A DNA stretch of 52,458 nt from Nitratiruptor sp. (GCA_009659925.1 PUXW01000020.1:1-52458), one strand, 5' to 3'; shown: positions 27,005-36,381, counted from the first letter of the stretch. Made by a program: numbers and translations. Notes: a model not told the origin generated them from the letters alone.

Positions 27005-27649
27005 TCACTCCACTCCACTTTTAGAATGGATAAAGAGACAGCGCTCCAGTTCACTTTTGCGCAGGTAGCTCCCATGTTTCACATACTTGACGATGACCTG
27101 GTGGTTCCCTTTGATCTGGGGGGCGACGAGAATGCCCCCATCCTTGAGCTGTTCGATGATCCGTTCAGGGATGGTGTGGATGGCGGTGGAAAAGAGGATC
27201 CGATCGTAGGGGGCGAACTCCTTCCAGCCCAGCATCCCATCGGCGTAGCGGACGTTGACATTGGTGATTCCAAGGTGGCGGAACCGGTTCCTCGCCTCGA
27301 TGACGAGCCGTTCGATCCGTTCGATACTAAAAACCCGCCGTACGATATGGCTGAGGATAGCAGCCTGGTACCCGCTGCCACAGCCGATTTCCAGGACGCT
27401 ATCGGCGCCAATGGGCTCCAAGGCCTGGGTCATCTTGGCGACGGTCAGGGGGGAGCTGATCCACTGCTTCCCGGCGATTGGGAGGGCGTCGAGTTTGTAG
27501 GCGTGGTGTTTGAAGCCGGCGGGGACGAAGAGCTCCCGCCGGGTCTTGGCGAAGGCCTCTTTGATCTTGGGGTGGAGATGGAGGATGGCGTCGATCTCTT
27601 CCGCGAGTTTCCGGCATTTGTGCAGTTCGATTCGCTCTCGTAAACTCAT
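27005..27649 (-). CDS. pcm: Protein-L-isoaspartate O-methyltransferase
   Basis: It methylates isoaspartyl residues in damaged proteins using S-adenosylmethionine, starting their repair. The 214-aa protein has the substrate segment AGKQWISSPLTVAKMTQAL, SAM motif I VLEIGCGSGYQAAILS, the acidic VFSIERIERLV and post-II LKDGGILVAPQ. Its ATG overlaps the stop of the nitrilase-family gene by 4 nt, so it belongs to the operon starting at nrdB. Confidence 0.93.
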   Translation of the reverse strand: MSLRERIELHKCRKLAEEIDAILHLHPKIKEAFAKTRRELFVPAGFKHHAYKLDALPIAGKQWISSPLTVAKMTQALEPIGADSVLEIGCGSGYQAAILSHIVRRVFSIERIERLVIEARNRFRHLGITNVNVRYADGMLGWKEFAPYDRILFSTAIHTIPERIIEQLKDGGILVAPQIKGNHQVIVKYVKHGSYLRKSELERCLFIHSKSGVE

Positions 27650-28356
27650 TGTAGCCCTATGTTCATGTAGCGGCGCATCTTCTTGATCTCTCCCAGGTCC
27701 ACCTCTTGGGAGATCAGCCGTTTGCGATCGTCTTGAACCACATGGCCGAAGGGGGAGATGATGGCGCTGCTCTTGGCCATGTCGGCGTTGGCGCTGTCAC
27801 TGGCGACGACGAAACACTGGTTCATCACCGCCAGAGCCTGGGAGAGCTGTTCGAAGTGGCGTTTCCGCGGTCGCCCCCACATGGCCGGCAGGAGGATCAC
27901 ATCACTCCCTTTGAGACGCTGCCAGATTTCGAGGAAGCGAAGCTCGAAACAGATGAGCAGCCCCAAGCGCATCCCTTCGATGGAGAAGATTTGAATCTGC
28001 TCCATGGAGCCTGGAGTGAAGTAGTCACTCTCCCCACCAAAGGCGAAGAGCTTCACCTTGGGCTGGCTGTGGACAATGCGTTCCCGGTAGAGGACATGGG
28101 CCATGTTGAAAAAGGCCGAACCGTGCTTTTCAATCTGGGTGTAGGCGATGATCCGCTCTTTGGAGAGGGGGAGGAGGGTTTCAAGGGCCTTGGGAGCGAA
28201 GGCGGCCGCCTCGTCGAAGCGATCGTAGGCGAATCCCGTCAAGCAGACCTCGGGAGCGACCACGAGATCGCCACTTCGTTGGATGAGCCGGGTCAATCGG
28301 GCCAAATTGCCGTTGAAATCGGGGCCCGTTTCCATTTGGATGGCGCTAAAAGTCAT
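27646..28356 (-). CDS. Carbon-nitrogen hydrolase (nitrilase superfamily)
   Basis: A 236-aa amidase-type enzyme with the Glu-Lys-Cys triad of the superfamily: Glu in [13 protein letters not shown], Lys in [13 protein letters not shown] and Cys in [15 protein letters not shown]. Family members hydrolyse amides such as omega-amides or carbamoyl compounds; the exact substrate cannot be told. The start is ATG 28356 ([11 protein letters not shown]), which overlaps the nrdB 3' end by 11 nt; the open frame further upstream lies inside nrdB and is not used. Its stop overlaps pcm by 4 nt. Confidence 0.85.
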   Translation of the reverse strand: MTFSAIQMETGPDFNGNLARLTRLIQRSGDLVVAPEVCLTGFAYDRFDEAAAFAPKALETLLPLSKERIIAYTQIEKHGSAFFNMAHVLYRERIVHSQPKVKLFAFGGESDYFTPGSMEQIQIFSIEGMRLGLLICFELRFLEIWQRLKGSDVILLPAMWGRPRKRHFEQLSQALAVMNQCFVVASDSANADMAKSSAIISPFGHVVQDDRKRLISQEVDLGEIKKMRRYMNIGLQ

Positions 28357-29371
28357 CAAAGTCCAAACTACCTTTGCTGTAATTGGTGACGTTCCCCTCG
28401 AAGAAGTTGGTCTTTTGGTCGTTGAACCGGGCGAAATCGTCGACCCACTTGATGGGGTGGTCCACATTGTACATCGGCTCGAGCCCTACCCGCTTGAGCC
28501 GATCGTCGGCGAGGTACTTGATGTACTGTTCGATGATCTCGTCGGTCAGGCCTAGGATCTGCCCCTGGGTGATGTATTTCCCCCAACTGCTCTCCAGTTC
28601 CACCGCCCCTTCGAACATCTTATAGACATCGTCGATCAGCTCTTTGGTAAAGAGTTCGGGGCGCTCCTTGCGTACGGTGTTGATCATGTTCTGGAAGATG
28701 AGCAGATGGGTTACCTCGTCGCGCTGGATGAACCGGATCATCTGGGCCGATCCCAACATCTTCCCGCTGCGGGCCAGGGTGTACATGTAGGTGAAGCCAC
28801 TATAAAAGTAGATCCCTTCCAGAATCTGGTTGGCGAACATCGCCTTGACAATGTTCTCGTCACTTGGATCGGCGGCCAGATCCTCGTAGACCTTGGCGAT
28901 ATAGTCGTTCTTCTGTTTCAAGCGCAGATCCTCGCGCCAGAGTTCATAGATCTCATCGGTGTTCTGGCTGATACTATCCACCATCACGGCGTAGCTTTGG
29001 GAGTGGAGGGCCTCTTCGAAGGCTTGGCGGACGAGGATAAGGTTGATTTCGGGCGCGGTGATATAGGGGTTGACATTGTCGATGAGGTTATTCGTTTGCA
29101 AAGAGTCCATGAAGATCAGCTGGGCCAGCACCTTGTCGTAGGCCAGCTTTTCGGCGTCGGTCAAGAGCTTGTAGTCCCTGGCGTCCTGGGTCATATCGAC
29201 CTCTTGGGGAAACCAGGTATTGGCCAACATCATCTCCCAGAGGTTGTAGGCCCACTGGTACTTGATCTTGTTGAGCTCGAAGATACCGGTGGGATTTCCC
29301 CCGAAGATCTGCCGTTCGTTAACGTGCTCGTGGGAGTCGGGGTTGTAGATCTTCTTCCTTTGGTGTCTCAT
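28346..29371 (-). CDS. nrdB: Ribonucleotide reductase class I, beta subunit
   Basis: The radical-generating subunit, which together with NrdA reduces ribonucleotides. The 341-aa protein has the iron ligands and radical tyrosine in [13 protein letters not shown] (Glu, His and Tyr in the spacing of class Ia) and later ligands in [11 protein letters not shown] and [12 protein letters not shown]. The C-terminus GSLDFDDF is the usual acidic tail that docks into NrdA. The start follows AAAGGAG. It is separated from nrdA by 2.3 kb carrying three other genes and part of the opposite strand, so the two subunits are not in one operon here. Confidence 0.96.
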   Translation of the reverse strand: MRHQRKKIYNPDSHEHVNERQIFGGNPTGIFELNKIKYQWAYNLWEMMLANTWFPQEVDMTQDARDYKLLTDAEKLAYDKVLAQLIFMDSLQTNNLIDNVNPYITAPEINLILVRQAFEEALHSQSYAVMVDSISQNTDEIYELWREDLRLKQKNDYIAKVYEDLAADPSDENIVKAMFANQILEGIYFYSGFTYMYTLARSGKMLGSAQMIRFIQRDEVTHLLIFQNMINTVRKERPELFTKELIDDVYKMFEGAVELESSWGKYITQGQILGLTDEIIEQYIKYLADDRLKRVGLEPMYNVDHPIKWVDDFARFNDQKTNFFEGNVTNYSKGSLDFDDF

Positions 29372-29413
29372 GGTGGCTCCTTTGCGCCCTAACCCCTTTA
29401 AGAGGAACTATAC

Positions 29414-29419
29414 TATAAT
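29414..29419 (+). promoter_or_regulatory. -10 box of the LOG-family gene, overlapping the nrdB promoter region
   Basis: TATAAT lies 34 nt before the TTG start of the LOG gene. On the minus strand the same segment gives TATAGT, a likely nrdB -10, so divergent promoters overlap. Confidence 0.5.
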
Positions 29420-29452
29420 TTTGGGCAGATATTTTAACATAAAGGAGCCCTT

Positions 29453-29968
29453 TTGAAAATTGCCACCACATTCGGGGCCTCCAGGTGCGAGCCCAACTCT
29501 CCCCGCTATCGGGAGGGGGTTGCCCTGGGGGAGCTGTTGGCCCGCTTGGGGTATACAGTCCGCTGTGGCGGATACGGGGGATTGATGGAGGCGGTCAGCA
29601 AAGGGGTGGCCCAGGCTGGGGGGGTCTGTATTGGAATTGGGCTGGAGGCCTTCGATGAGCGGCGTCCTCCCAACCCCTACCTCACCCGTAAGATTGTGGC
29701 TAAGGATCTCTACCAACGGTTGCAGCTCCTCATCGAGGGGAGCCAGCTCTTCATCGCCCAGTATGGGAGTGTAGGAACCCTCAACGAGATCTTCATGGTC
29801 GCGGCCCTCAAGTATGGGGGGCTCAAGCCATCGATCCAGATCGTCCTTTTGGGGAAGGAGTACCGCTCCTTCCAGTGTTTCGATGCCAATTTCAAAAGGG
29901 TCGTCCACTTCTGCGACGACATCGACCAACTTGCTAAACTCATCCAAGGAGGTTTCCATGCGTCTTGA
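29453..29968 (+). CDS. LOG-family (lysine decarboxylase-like/Rossmann) protein
   Basis: A 171-aa Rossmann protein. It has CGGYGGLMEAVSKG and GSVGTLNEIFMV, corresponding to the LOG motifs GGxxGLM and PGGxGTxxE, with the second starting GSVGT instead of PGGxGT. LOG enzymes release bases from nucleoside monophosphates; with the altered loop, activity on nucleotides is uncertain. The start is TTG 29453, with AAAGGAG 5 nt upstream. Its 3' end overlaps the metalloprotease gene by 11 nt, so the pair is coupled. Confidence 0.75.
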   Translation: MKIATTFGASRCEPNSPRYREGVALGELLARLGYTVRCGGYGGLMEAVSKGVAQAGGVCIGIGLEAFDERRPPNPYLTRKIVAKDLYQRLQLLIEGSQLFIAQYGSVGTLNEIFMVAALKYGGLKPSIQIVLLGKEYRSFQCFDANFKRVVHFCDDIDQLAKLIQGGFHAS

Positions 29969-30833
29969 CGACGAGCGGGTCAGTAGCAATGTGGAGGATC
30001 GACGGGGGAGTGGACCTGTCGTAGGTGGTGGCGGTATGATGGGGAGCATTGGCCGTTTAGGACGGCTCTTGGCCTTCTTGCCCTTCTTGCGTCCCCTGTT
30101 GCGCTCGAAGATCGGATGGGTTCTGCTCATCGCTGGAGCTCTTCTCTACCTCAAGATGGGTACCCCTTCCACCACCTCTTCTGCTGGAAGCGATCCAAAG
30201 GACGAGCAGGCCATCTTCATCGGCAAGGTTCTCAAAACCACCGAGGATGTCTGGCACAAACTCCTGGCTCAGCACGGATATCGCTATGTCGAGCCTAAAC
30301 TCGTCCTCTATCGGGGAGCGACCCATAGCGGCTGTGGTTTCGCCCAGGCCCAAATGGGTCCCTTCTACTGCCCGGCCGATCAGAAGATCTACCTCGATCT
30401 CAACTTCTTCGACCAGCTGGAACGGGAGTTTGGAGCGAAGGGGGACTTTGCCCAGGCTTATGTCCTCGCCCATGAGGTGGGCCACCATGTCCAAAATCTC
30501 CTGGGAACCCTCCAGAAGGTGGAGCGGCTCCGTCAAATCGCTTTGAGCCGAGGGGACCGGGTCAAGGCCAACCACCTCCAGATCCCCCTGGAACTCCAGG
30601 CCGACTGCTATGCGGGAGTCTGGGCCCACTATGTCCGGGATCGCCTGGAGCCGGGGGATATCGAGGAGGCGATCCGAGCGGCGGCGGCCGTGGGGGATGA
30701 CATGATCCAGAAGCGCACCCAGGGCTACGTGATTCCCGATACCTTCACCCACGGGACCGCCAAACAGCGGGTGAGCTGGTTCGCCAAAGGGTATAAAAGC
30801 GGCGACTTGCGTAGTTGCGCTATCTTCCGCTAG
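29958..30833 (+). CDS. YpfJ-type neutral zinc metallopeptidase, membrane-anchored
   Basis: A 291-aa protein of the YpfJ/KPN_02809 family. The N-terminus is Asp/Arg/Gly-rich (MRLDDERVSSNVEDRRGSGP), followed by one membrane helix (about residues 50-66, KIGWVLLIAGALLYLKMG) and a periplasmic domain with the zinc-binding HEVGHH in VLAHEVGHHVQN and the third ligand region in ELQADCYAGVWAHY. The substrate is unknown. The start is ATG 29958 after GGAGG, overlapping the LOG gene. It ends 14 bp inside the convergent 128-aa gene. Confidence 0.85.
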   Translation: MRLDDERVSSNVEDRRGSGPVVGGGGMMGSIGRLGRLLAFLPFLRPLLRSKIGWVLLIAGALLYLKMGTPSTTSSAGSDPKDEQAIFIGKVLKTTEDVWHKLLAQHGYRYVEPKLVLYRGATHSGCGFAQAQMGPFYCPADQKIYLDLNFFDQLEREFGAKGDFAQAYVLAHEVGHHVQNLLGTLQKVERLRQIALSRGDRVKANHLQIPLELQADCYAGVWAHYVRDRLEPGDIEEAIRAAAAVGDDMIQKRTQGYVIPDTFTHGTAKQRVSWFAKGYKSGDLRSCAIFR

Positions 30834-31206
30834 CCAGGGATTCCACCCAACCCTGCATGGTCTCGTTGGCCTGGGGGTTGGGGGCCTCCATGAAGCTGAT
30901 GACGAAACCCTCCTCCTCTTCTACGATCCCAATGCTCCGGGGCCGAACAGCCACAACCAGAGGATCTTGGAGCTCCTTGCCAAAGCAAAAGAGGATATTG
31001 ATAGCTCCTTGGATCGATGGAGCGATATGGCCTTCGGGGAGCCCTTTGGTGTGGGCGTAGTGGTCGAAGGTGGTGATGAAGGTTGCCACCGGATGGGCTT
31101 GGATCTTGGCGATGAGGGCCTGGACCAGGCTCTCAAGGCTCCAACCTTCCTTTGGGATGGTGGTGGTGTAAAGGGGGTAGCGATCTTGGAAGAAGATTTG
31201 CTCCAT
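30820..31206 (-). CDS. Conserved-looking unknown soluble protein (128 aa)
   Basis: I do not recognise it. It starts with MEQIFFQDRYPLYTTTIPKE and has an alpha/beta pattern with short strands (VATFITTFDHYAHT, INILFCFGK, PLVVAVRPRSIGIVEEE) and no signal, membrane segment or cysteine motif. The start ATG 31206 overlaps the msrB stop (TAATG) and has AAAGGAG upstream, so it is translated with msrB. A link to repair or redox chemistry is only suggested by that neighbour. Its end overlaps the convergent metalloprotease gene by 14 bp. Confidence 0.7.
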   Translation of the reverse strand: MEQIFFQDRYPLYTTTIPKEGWSLESLVQALIAKIQAHPVATFITTFDHYAHTKGLPEGHIAPSIQGAINILFCFGKELQDPLVVAVRPRSIGIVEEEEGFVISFMEAPNPQANETMQGWVESLASGR

Positions 31207-31580
31207 TACTGCTCCTTTGGAATGAAATCGAGGGCGATCCCGTTGATACAATAGCGTAATCCAGTGGGGGGTGGCCCATCTGGGAAGAGATGGCCCAAAT
31301 GGGCCTTGCACCTTTTGCAGTGGACCTCGGTACGTACCATCCCATGGCTCGTGTCGAGCTCTTCTTCGACGGCCTCGGGATCGATGGGTTCATAGAAGCT
31401 GGGCCATCCGGTCCCCGAGTCAAATTTGGCACGGGCATCGAAGAGGGGCTGTTTGCAGCACTTGCACCGGAAATAGCCTGGCCGCTTCTCGTCGTTGAGG
31501 GGGCTGGAGAAGGGGGGTTCGGTCCCCCGCTCAAAGAGGACATGGTACTCGAAAGGCGTCAATTGTTCCCTGCAGCGCAT
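31206..31580 (-). CDS. msrB: Peptide-methionine (R)-S-oxide reductase
   Basis: MsrB repairs methionine-R-sulfoxide in proteins. The 124-aa single-domain protein has two zinc-binding CxxC pairs (CKCC and CKRC), the sequence KFDSGTGWPSFYEP and the active-site cysteine in LRYCINGIAL. The start is ATG 31580 with GGGAGAT upstream; the resulting N-terminus (MRCREQLTPFEYHVLFERG) fits the family. It lies 107 bp after nrdA, beyond a hairpin, and overlaps the 128-aa gene. Confidence 0.93.
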   Translation of the reverse strand: MRCREQLTPFEYHVLFERGTEPPFSSPLNDEKRPGYFRCKCCKQPLFDARAKFDSGTGWPSFYEPIDPEAVEEELDTSHGMVRTEVHCKRCKAHLGHLFPDGPPPTGLRYCINGIALDFIPKEQ

Positions 31581-31627
31581 ACTCGATCTCCCACTTAAAT
31601 TGCAGATTCTCCCGATAGAGGAGTGCC

Positions 31628-31654
31628 CAGGCGACCTCCTCCAGAGGAGGCCTG
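31628..31654 (-). terminator. Hairpin after nrdA
   Basis: CCTCCT-CCAG-AGGAGG forms a 6-bp stem, extended by outer CAGG/CCTG pairs with a small bulge. It lies in the 107-bp spacer between nrdA and msrB. On the minus strand it is followed by a mixed GC-rich sequence, not a U-run. Confidence 0.4.
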
Positions 31655-31687
31655 CTCCTGGAAGGGCCCGTCACTTGGGCAGACCAT

Positions 31688-34057
31688 CTACTGACACCCC
31701 TCACACTCCATACTCCGATCGGCCACGTCTTGGATGATCTCTGGGGATTGACTGCGAAGGTAGTAGGTCGACTTGAGCCCCAGTTTCCAGGCAAGGGTAT
31801 AGATCTCGTGGAGATATTTGCCACTGGCCTTGTCGAGGCGGATGAAGATATTGACGCTTTGCCCCTGGTCGATCCACTTCTGGCGTACCGCCGCCGCTTG
31901 GATCAAGAGGCGCTGGTCCAGTTCATAGGCCGGGGTGTAATACTCCCAGGTTTCGGGGTTGAGGTTGGGGACGACCACGGGAATGAGTCCCGAGAGGTTC
32001 TCTTCCAGCCACTTGCGTTTGTAGACCGGTTCGATGGTTTGGGTCGTGCCTGTGAGGATGGAGATGGAGCTGGTGGGTGCAATGGCCATGAGGTAACCGT
32101 TGCGCATCCCATCCCGCTTCACCTTCTCCCGCAACTCGTTCCAATCGTAGATGTAGCCGAAAAGGCCGCCCCGCTCGGGGGTGAGCTTCTTGGCCTCCTC
32201 GTTGGCGGTGTCGATGGGCATGATCCCCTTGCTCCACTTGGAGCCTTCAAATTCGGGATAGCGTCCCTTTTCCACCGCTAGGTTGGAGCTGGCCCGGATG
32301 GCGTTGTAGCTGATCATCTCCATGATCTCGTCGATCTTGTGAAAGTGCTCGTCGCTTCCCCACTTGATCTTGGCCTCGGCCAACATCTGGGCCTCCCCCA
32401 TGACGCCAAGTCCAATGGAGCGGGAGCGTAAGTTGGTGGTCTTGACCTTTTTGAGGGGGTAGAAGTTGAGGTCGATCACATTGTCCAACATCCGTACAGC
32501 GATGGGGACGACCCGCTCGATCTCCTCCTTGGTGTTGACCTTGGAGAGGTTGATGCTGGCCAGGTTGCATACCGCCGTCGCCCCATCCTCGCCTACCTTT
32601 TCCACGATGAAGACCTGTTTGCCCCCAATGCTATCCAAACTGGTGATCTTCTTGGCCTTCTTGCGAATCCCTGCGTCGGTGGTGACCTCCTCTTCCTCCT
32701 CGAAGAGGAGATGGCTTCCATCTTCAAACTCCACCCGGATGCGGTAGTGGTTGGGGTGGGTGTTCTGGTAGATCTCGGTGCACAGGTTGGAGCTGCGGAT
32801 GATACCGTAGTGGTCGTTGGGGTTGCACCGGTTGGCGCTGTCTTTGAAGCAGAGGAAGGGATTGCCCGTTTCAAAATAGCTGCGCAGGATCATCTTCCAG
32901 AGCTCTTTGGCCCGGATCCGCTCCTTGGCGATGGAGGGATCCTGCTCATAGGCGATGTAGCGCCGCTCGAACTCCTCCCCCCAGACTTCGGTGAGATCCT
33001 TGGTGTCGTGGGGGTCGAAGAGGGTCCAGATCCCATCTTCGGCAACCCGCTTCATGAAGAGATCGTTGATCCACAGAGCGGGGAAGAGATCGTGGGCCCG
33101 ACGCCGCTCCTCCCCGCTATTCTTCTTCAAGTCGATGAAGTCCCGGATATCCATGTGCCAGGGCTCGATATAGACGGCGATCGCCCCCTTGCGGGTTCCC
33201 AGCTGGTCCACGGCGATGGCGATGTCGTTGGTGATCTTGAGGAAAGGGATGATCCCTCCGGCCGCATTCTTGTGACCATCGATATAGCTGCCTAGTGCCC
33301 GTACCTGGCTCCAATCCCAGCCGATCCCGCCACCGAACTTGGACAAGAGGGCCATCTCTTTGTAAGCGTCGAAGATTCCCTCGATGTTATCCGGTGTCGA
33401 TCCGATGTAGCAGGAGCTCAACTGGTGGCGGGTGGTTCGAGCGTTGGAGAGGGTCGGGGTGGCCACCATCACTTCGAACTTGCTCATCACATCGTAGAAG
33501 CGCTTTGCCCAGCTTTGGCAATCCAGCTCATTTTGAGCCAGGAACATAGCCACCGCCATGAAGAGCTGTTGGGGGAGTTCGATGGGTTGGTTGTTGCGAT
33601 CCTTCAAGAGGTAGCGGTCGTAGAGGGTCCGGATGCCGAGGTAGGTGAATTGGAGATCCCGTTCCGGTTTGATGTAGTCGTTGAGGTCGTCCAGGTCGTA
33701 CTTGTCCTTGAGGCCTGGGAGGATGCGCCCCTCCCGTTCGCCCCGTTCGAAGTAGTCCCGCAGGTGGGTATACCCTGTAAAACCGCTGACCTTGTGGTAG
33801 AGGTCGTAGAGGAAGAGTCGGGCGGCGACGAAGGTCCAGTTGGGGCGGTCCACATCGATCTTGTCTACCGCAGTGCGGATGAGGGTCTGTTGGATCTCCT
33901 CGGTGGTGATTCCGTCGCGAAACTGGATTCTTGCATCGACCTCCAGCTCGCTCTGGCTCACACCTTCTAGCCCTTCGCAAGCCGCCTTGGTGTACTTCTG
34001 GATTTTGGAGATATCCAATGGCTCCATACGGCCGTTGCGTTTGATGACTCGTATCAT
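31688..34057 (-). CDS. nrdA: Ribonucleotide reductase class I, alpha subunit
   Basis: The catalytic subunit producing deoxyribonucleotides. The 789-aa protein has an N-terminal ATP-cone (MIRVIKRNGRMEPLDISKIQKY) for allosteric activity control, the active-site cysteine in RTTRHQLSSCYIG, the radical-site NLCTEI, a later VCNLASINLS, and the C-terminal redox pair in SMECEGCQ. Between NLCTEI and VCNLAS lies an insertion of about 70 residues with an acidic run (LLFEEEEEV). The ATG overlaps the purB stop by 4 nt, so nrdA is coupled to purine synthesis rather than to nrdB. Confidence 0.97.
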   Translation of the reverse strand: MIRVIKRNGRMEPLDISKIQKYTKAACEGLEGVSQSELEVDARIQFRDGITTEEIQQTLIRTAVDKIDVDRPNWTFVAARLFLYDLYHKVSGFTGYTHLRDYFERGEREGRILPGLKDKYDLDDLNDYIKPERDLQFTYLGIRTLYDRYLLKDRNNQPIELPQQLFMAVAMFLAQNELDCQSWAKRFYDVMSKFEVMVATPTLSNARTTRHQLSSCYIGSTPDNIEGIFDAYKEMALLSKFGGGIGWDWSQVRALGSYIDGHKNAAGGIIPFLKITNDIAIAVDQLGTRKGAIAVYIEPWHMDIRDFIDLKKNSGEERRRAHDLFPALWINDLFMKRVAEDGIWTLFDPHDTKDLTEVWGEEFERRYIAYEQDPSIAKERIRAKELWKMILRSYFETGNPFLCFKDSANRCNPNDHYGIIRSSNLCTEIYQNTHPNHYRIRVEFEDGSHLLFEEEEEVTTDAGIRKKAKKITSLDSIGGKQVFIVEKVGEDGATAVCNLASINLSKVNTKEEIERVVPIAVRMLDNVIDLNFYPLKKVKTTNLRSRSIGLGVMGEAQMLAEAKIKWGSDEHFHKIDEIMEMISYNAIRASSNLAVEKGRYPEFEGSKWSKGIMPIDTANEEAKKLTPERGGLFGYIYDWNELREKVKRDGMRNGYLMAIAPTSSISILTGTTQTIEPVYKRKWLEENLSGLIPVVVPNLNPETWEYYTPAYELDQRLLIQAAAVRQKWIDQGQSVNIFIRLDKASGKYLHEIYTLAWKLGLKSTYYLRSQSPEIIQDVADRSMECEGCQ

Positions 34058-35385
34058 TGCCCGTAAACCCTTTTGTAGATTTTGTCGACATTCTTGGTGT
34101 AGTAGCCATAGTCGAAGAAGCCCTCAATCTCATGGGGAGGGATCTTTTGGGTGAGCTCATTATCGGCCCGCAGGTATTGGAGGAAGAGGCTCTCCCCCTC
34201 CTCGTTGATCGGGGCTTTGCCCTCCTGGAGGCTCTCCCAGACCTGCATGGCGTTGCGCTGGACGATTCTGTAGGCCTCTTCCCGGCTCACCCCCCGTTTG
34301 GTCAGCTCCAGTAGAACCCGCTGGCTGAAGACCAACCCCCCAGTGAGGTTGAGGTTTTTCATCATGTTCTCCGGATAGACTACCAAATTGGCAATGACAT
34401 TGTTGAGGCGGTGGAGAGCAAAATCGAGGGTGATGAAGCTATCGGGGAGGATGAAGCGCTCTACCGAGGAGTGGCTAATATCCCGCTCGTGCCAGAGGGC
34501 CACGTTCTCCAAGGCGGGCATGACCATGGAGCGGATTTGGCGGGCAAGGCCGGTCAAATTCTCCGAGAGGACGGGATTGCGCTTGTGGGGCATGGCCGAA
34601 GAGCCCTTTTGCCCTTTGGAAAAATACTCCTCAGCCTCATAGACTTCGGTACGCTGGAAGTGGCGGATATTGGTGGCGATCTTCTCGATGGTGGAGGCGA
34701 TGAGGGCGAAGGTGGTCATGAGCCTGGCGTAGCGATCCCGTTGGATGATCTGGTTGGAGATAGGGGCCGGTTTGAGGCCAAGCTCCTGGCAGACCAGCTC
34801 TTCCAGTTCCATCGGGGCGTGGGCGAAATTTCCCATGGCACCACTCACCTTTCCGACGCTGATGACCTCCAGGGTCTCGTGGAGGTTCTTCAAGTGGCGG
34901 GCAAATTCGTCGTACCAGATGGTCAAGACCAGTCCGAAAGTGATGGGCTCCCCGTGGATACCATGGCTGCGTCCAACCATGAGGGTGTACTTGTGCTCCT
35001 GGGCCCGCTCCTTGATGCTCTCCATGACCATCTGGACATCTTCGATGATGAGGTGGAGGCTCTCACGCATTTGAAGGGCGGTGGCGGTGTCGATGGTATC
35101 GGAGCTGGTCATGGCGTAGTGGAGCCAGCGGGATTCGGGCCCTAGGGATTCGGCCACGCTGGTGAGGAAGGCGATCACATCGTGTTTGGTCTCCCGCTCG
35201 ATCTCGTTGATTCGGTCGATATCGAAACGGGCGTTGCTGATGATCTTCTCCATATCCTCTTTGGGGATGAGTCCCAACTTGTGCCACGCCTTCACGGCGG
35301 CCAGCTCTACATCGAGCCAGGCTTGGTATTTGGCCTGAAGGGTCCACCGTTTGGCCATCTCTTCTCGGGCGTATCGTGGTACCAT
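34054..35385 (-). CDS. purB: Adenylosuccinate lyase
   Basis: It cleaves SAICAR and adenylosuccinate, two steps of purine synthesis. The 443-aa protein begins MVPRYAREEMAKRW and has TSSDTIDTATALQ, RSHGIHGEPITFG and the superfamily signature GSSAMPHKRNPVLSE with its catalytic serine loop. The start is ATG 35385 after AAAGGAA; the frame is open for 86 more codons upstream, but that part overlaps the divergent pseudouridine synthase gene and has no family similarity. It is the first gene of purB-nrdA, joining de novo purine and deoxyribonucleotide synthesis. Confidence 0.96.
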   Translation of the reverse strand: MVPRYAREEMAKRWTLQAKYQAWLDVELAAVKAWHKLGLIPKEDMEKIISNARFDIDRINEIERETKHDVIAFLTSVAESLGPESRWLHYAMTSSDTIDTATALQMRESLHLIIEDVQMVMESIKERAQEHKYTLMVGRSHGIHGEPITFGLVLTIWYDEFARHLKNLHETLEVISVGKVSGAMGNFAHAPMELEELVCQELGLKPAPISNQIIQRDRYARLMTTFALIASTIEKIATNIRHFQRTEVYEAEEYFSKGQKGSSAMPHKRNPVLSENLTGLARQIRSMVMPALENVALWHERDISHSSVERFILPDSFITLDFALHRLNNVIANLVVYPENMMKNLNLTGGLVFSQRVLLELTKRGVSREEAYRIVQRNAMQVWESLQEGKAPINEEGESLFLQYLRADNELTQKIPPHEIEGFFDYGYYTKNVDKIYKRVYGQ

Positions 35386-35421
35386 TGGATTCCTTTTTCG
35401 GATTTTTGGAGTGGCTTGGAG

Positions 35422-35427
35422 TATAAT
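35422..35427 (+). promoter_or_regulatory. -10 box of the pseudouridine synthase gene
   Basis: A perfect TATAAT preceded by GAG lies 51 bp before the TTG start at 35479, in the divergent purB spacer. Confidence 0.5.
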
Positions 35428-35478
35428 TGCTGGGTATATTAGCACACCCAACCTTAGGCTACGATCAAAGGAAAAAAG

Positions 35479-36381
35479 TTGCCTTTTATAAGAAAAAATT
35501 ATTTTGTTCCCGAGCCGACCAAACTCTTTCGCTTCCTCATGGATCAACTCCACTGTTCGATCCACGAGGCCCAGCGGCTGATCGACACCCGAAAAGTCTT
35601 TCAAAACGGCACCCCCATCACCGATAAGGGAGCCATCGTCCAAGGGGCCCTGGAGCTCTTACTCTTTGAACCCCAGACCCAGGGGCTCGCCCCCATCTTC
35701 GAAACCCCCTTCTTCGCTCTCTACGACAAACCCAGTGGCCTCATGGTCCATCCCAAGAACCTCGCTCCCATCTACACCCTCGTGGATGAGGTCCGCTTTC
35801 GCTATGGCCGGGAGGCCAATATCGCCCACCGAATCGACAAGGAGACCAGCGGATTGGTCATGGTGAGCCGAAAAAAGGCCTTTGAGCCCTCCATCAAGGG
35901 GCTCTTCGAAGAGCGCAAGATCACCAAAGGATACTTGGCCCTCGTTCGGGGCCATTTGCAGGGGGAGCACCTCATCGATGCTCCGATCGCTAAGAATCGA
36001 ACCTTCACCGACCTCAAGGTCAAGGCCCGGATCGACCCTCGCGGCAAGAGGGCCCGGACCAAAGTTCGCCCGTTGAGGCGCTATGGCCCCTACACCCTCG
36101 TGGAGGCAATCCCATTGACGGGGCGCCAACACCAAATCCGCCTCCACCTCGCCTCCATCGGCCATCCCATTGTAGGAGATCCCCTCTACGGGGTGGGGAG
36201 GGAGGTGGCCGCTGCCTACTTGGAAGGGCTTTTGGATTCCTCCCAGCGTCGAGAATACACCGGAGCCCCGCGCCTCATGCTCCACGCTTTCAAACTAGAG
36301 TTCACCTACCAAGAGGTCCACTATATCCTCACCTCAAAACAGCCCTTCCTCCAATTGGTGGAGGAGCTGCTTAGCTCTTGA
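35479..36381 (+). CDS. RluA-family pseudouridine synthase
   Basis: A 300-aa RNA-modifying enzyme with the catalytic Asp in AHRIDKETSGLVMVSR, an N-terminal S4-like RNA-binding segment (FLMDQLHCSIHEAQRLIDTR) and the later TGRQHQIRLHLASIGHPIVGD. Members isomerise uridines in rRNA (RluC/RluD type) or tRNA; the specific site cannot be told. The start is TTG 35479, with AAAGGA upstream. Its 3' end overlaps the small membrane ORF at 36371-36463 on the other strand by 11 bp. Confidence 0.88.
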   Translation: MPFIRKNYFVPEPTKLFRFLMDQLHCSIHEAQRLIDTRKVFQNGTPITDKGAIVQGALELLLFEPQTQGLAPIFETPFFALYDKPSGLMVHPKNLAPIYTLVDEVRFRYGREANIAHRIDKETSGLVMVSRKKAFEPSIKGLFEERKITKGYLALVRGHLQGEHLIDAPIAKNRTFTDLKVKARIDPRGKRARTKVRPLRRYGPYTLVEAIPLTGRQHQIRLHLASIGHPIVGDPLYGVGREVAAAYLEGLLDSSQRREYTGAPRLMLHAFKLEFTYQEVHYILTSKQPFLQLVEELLSS

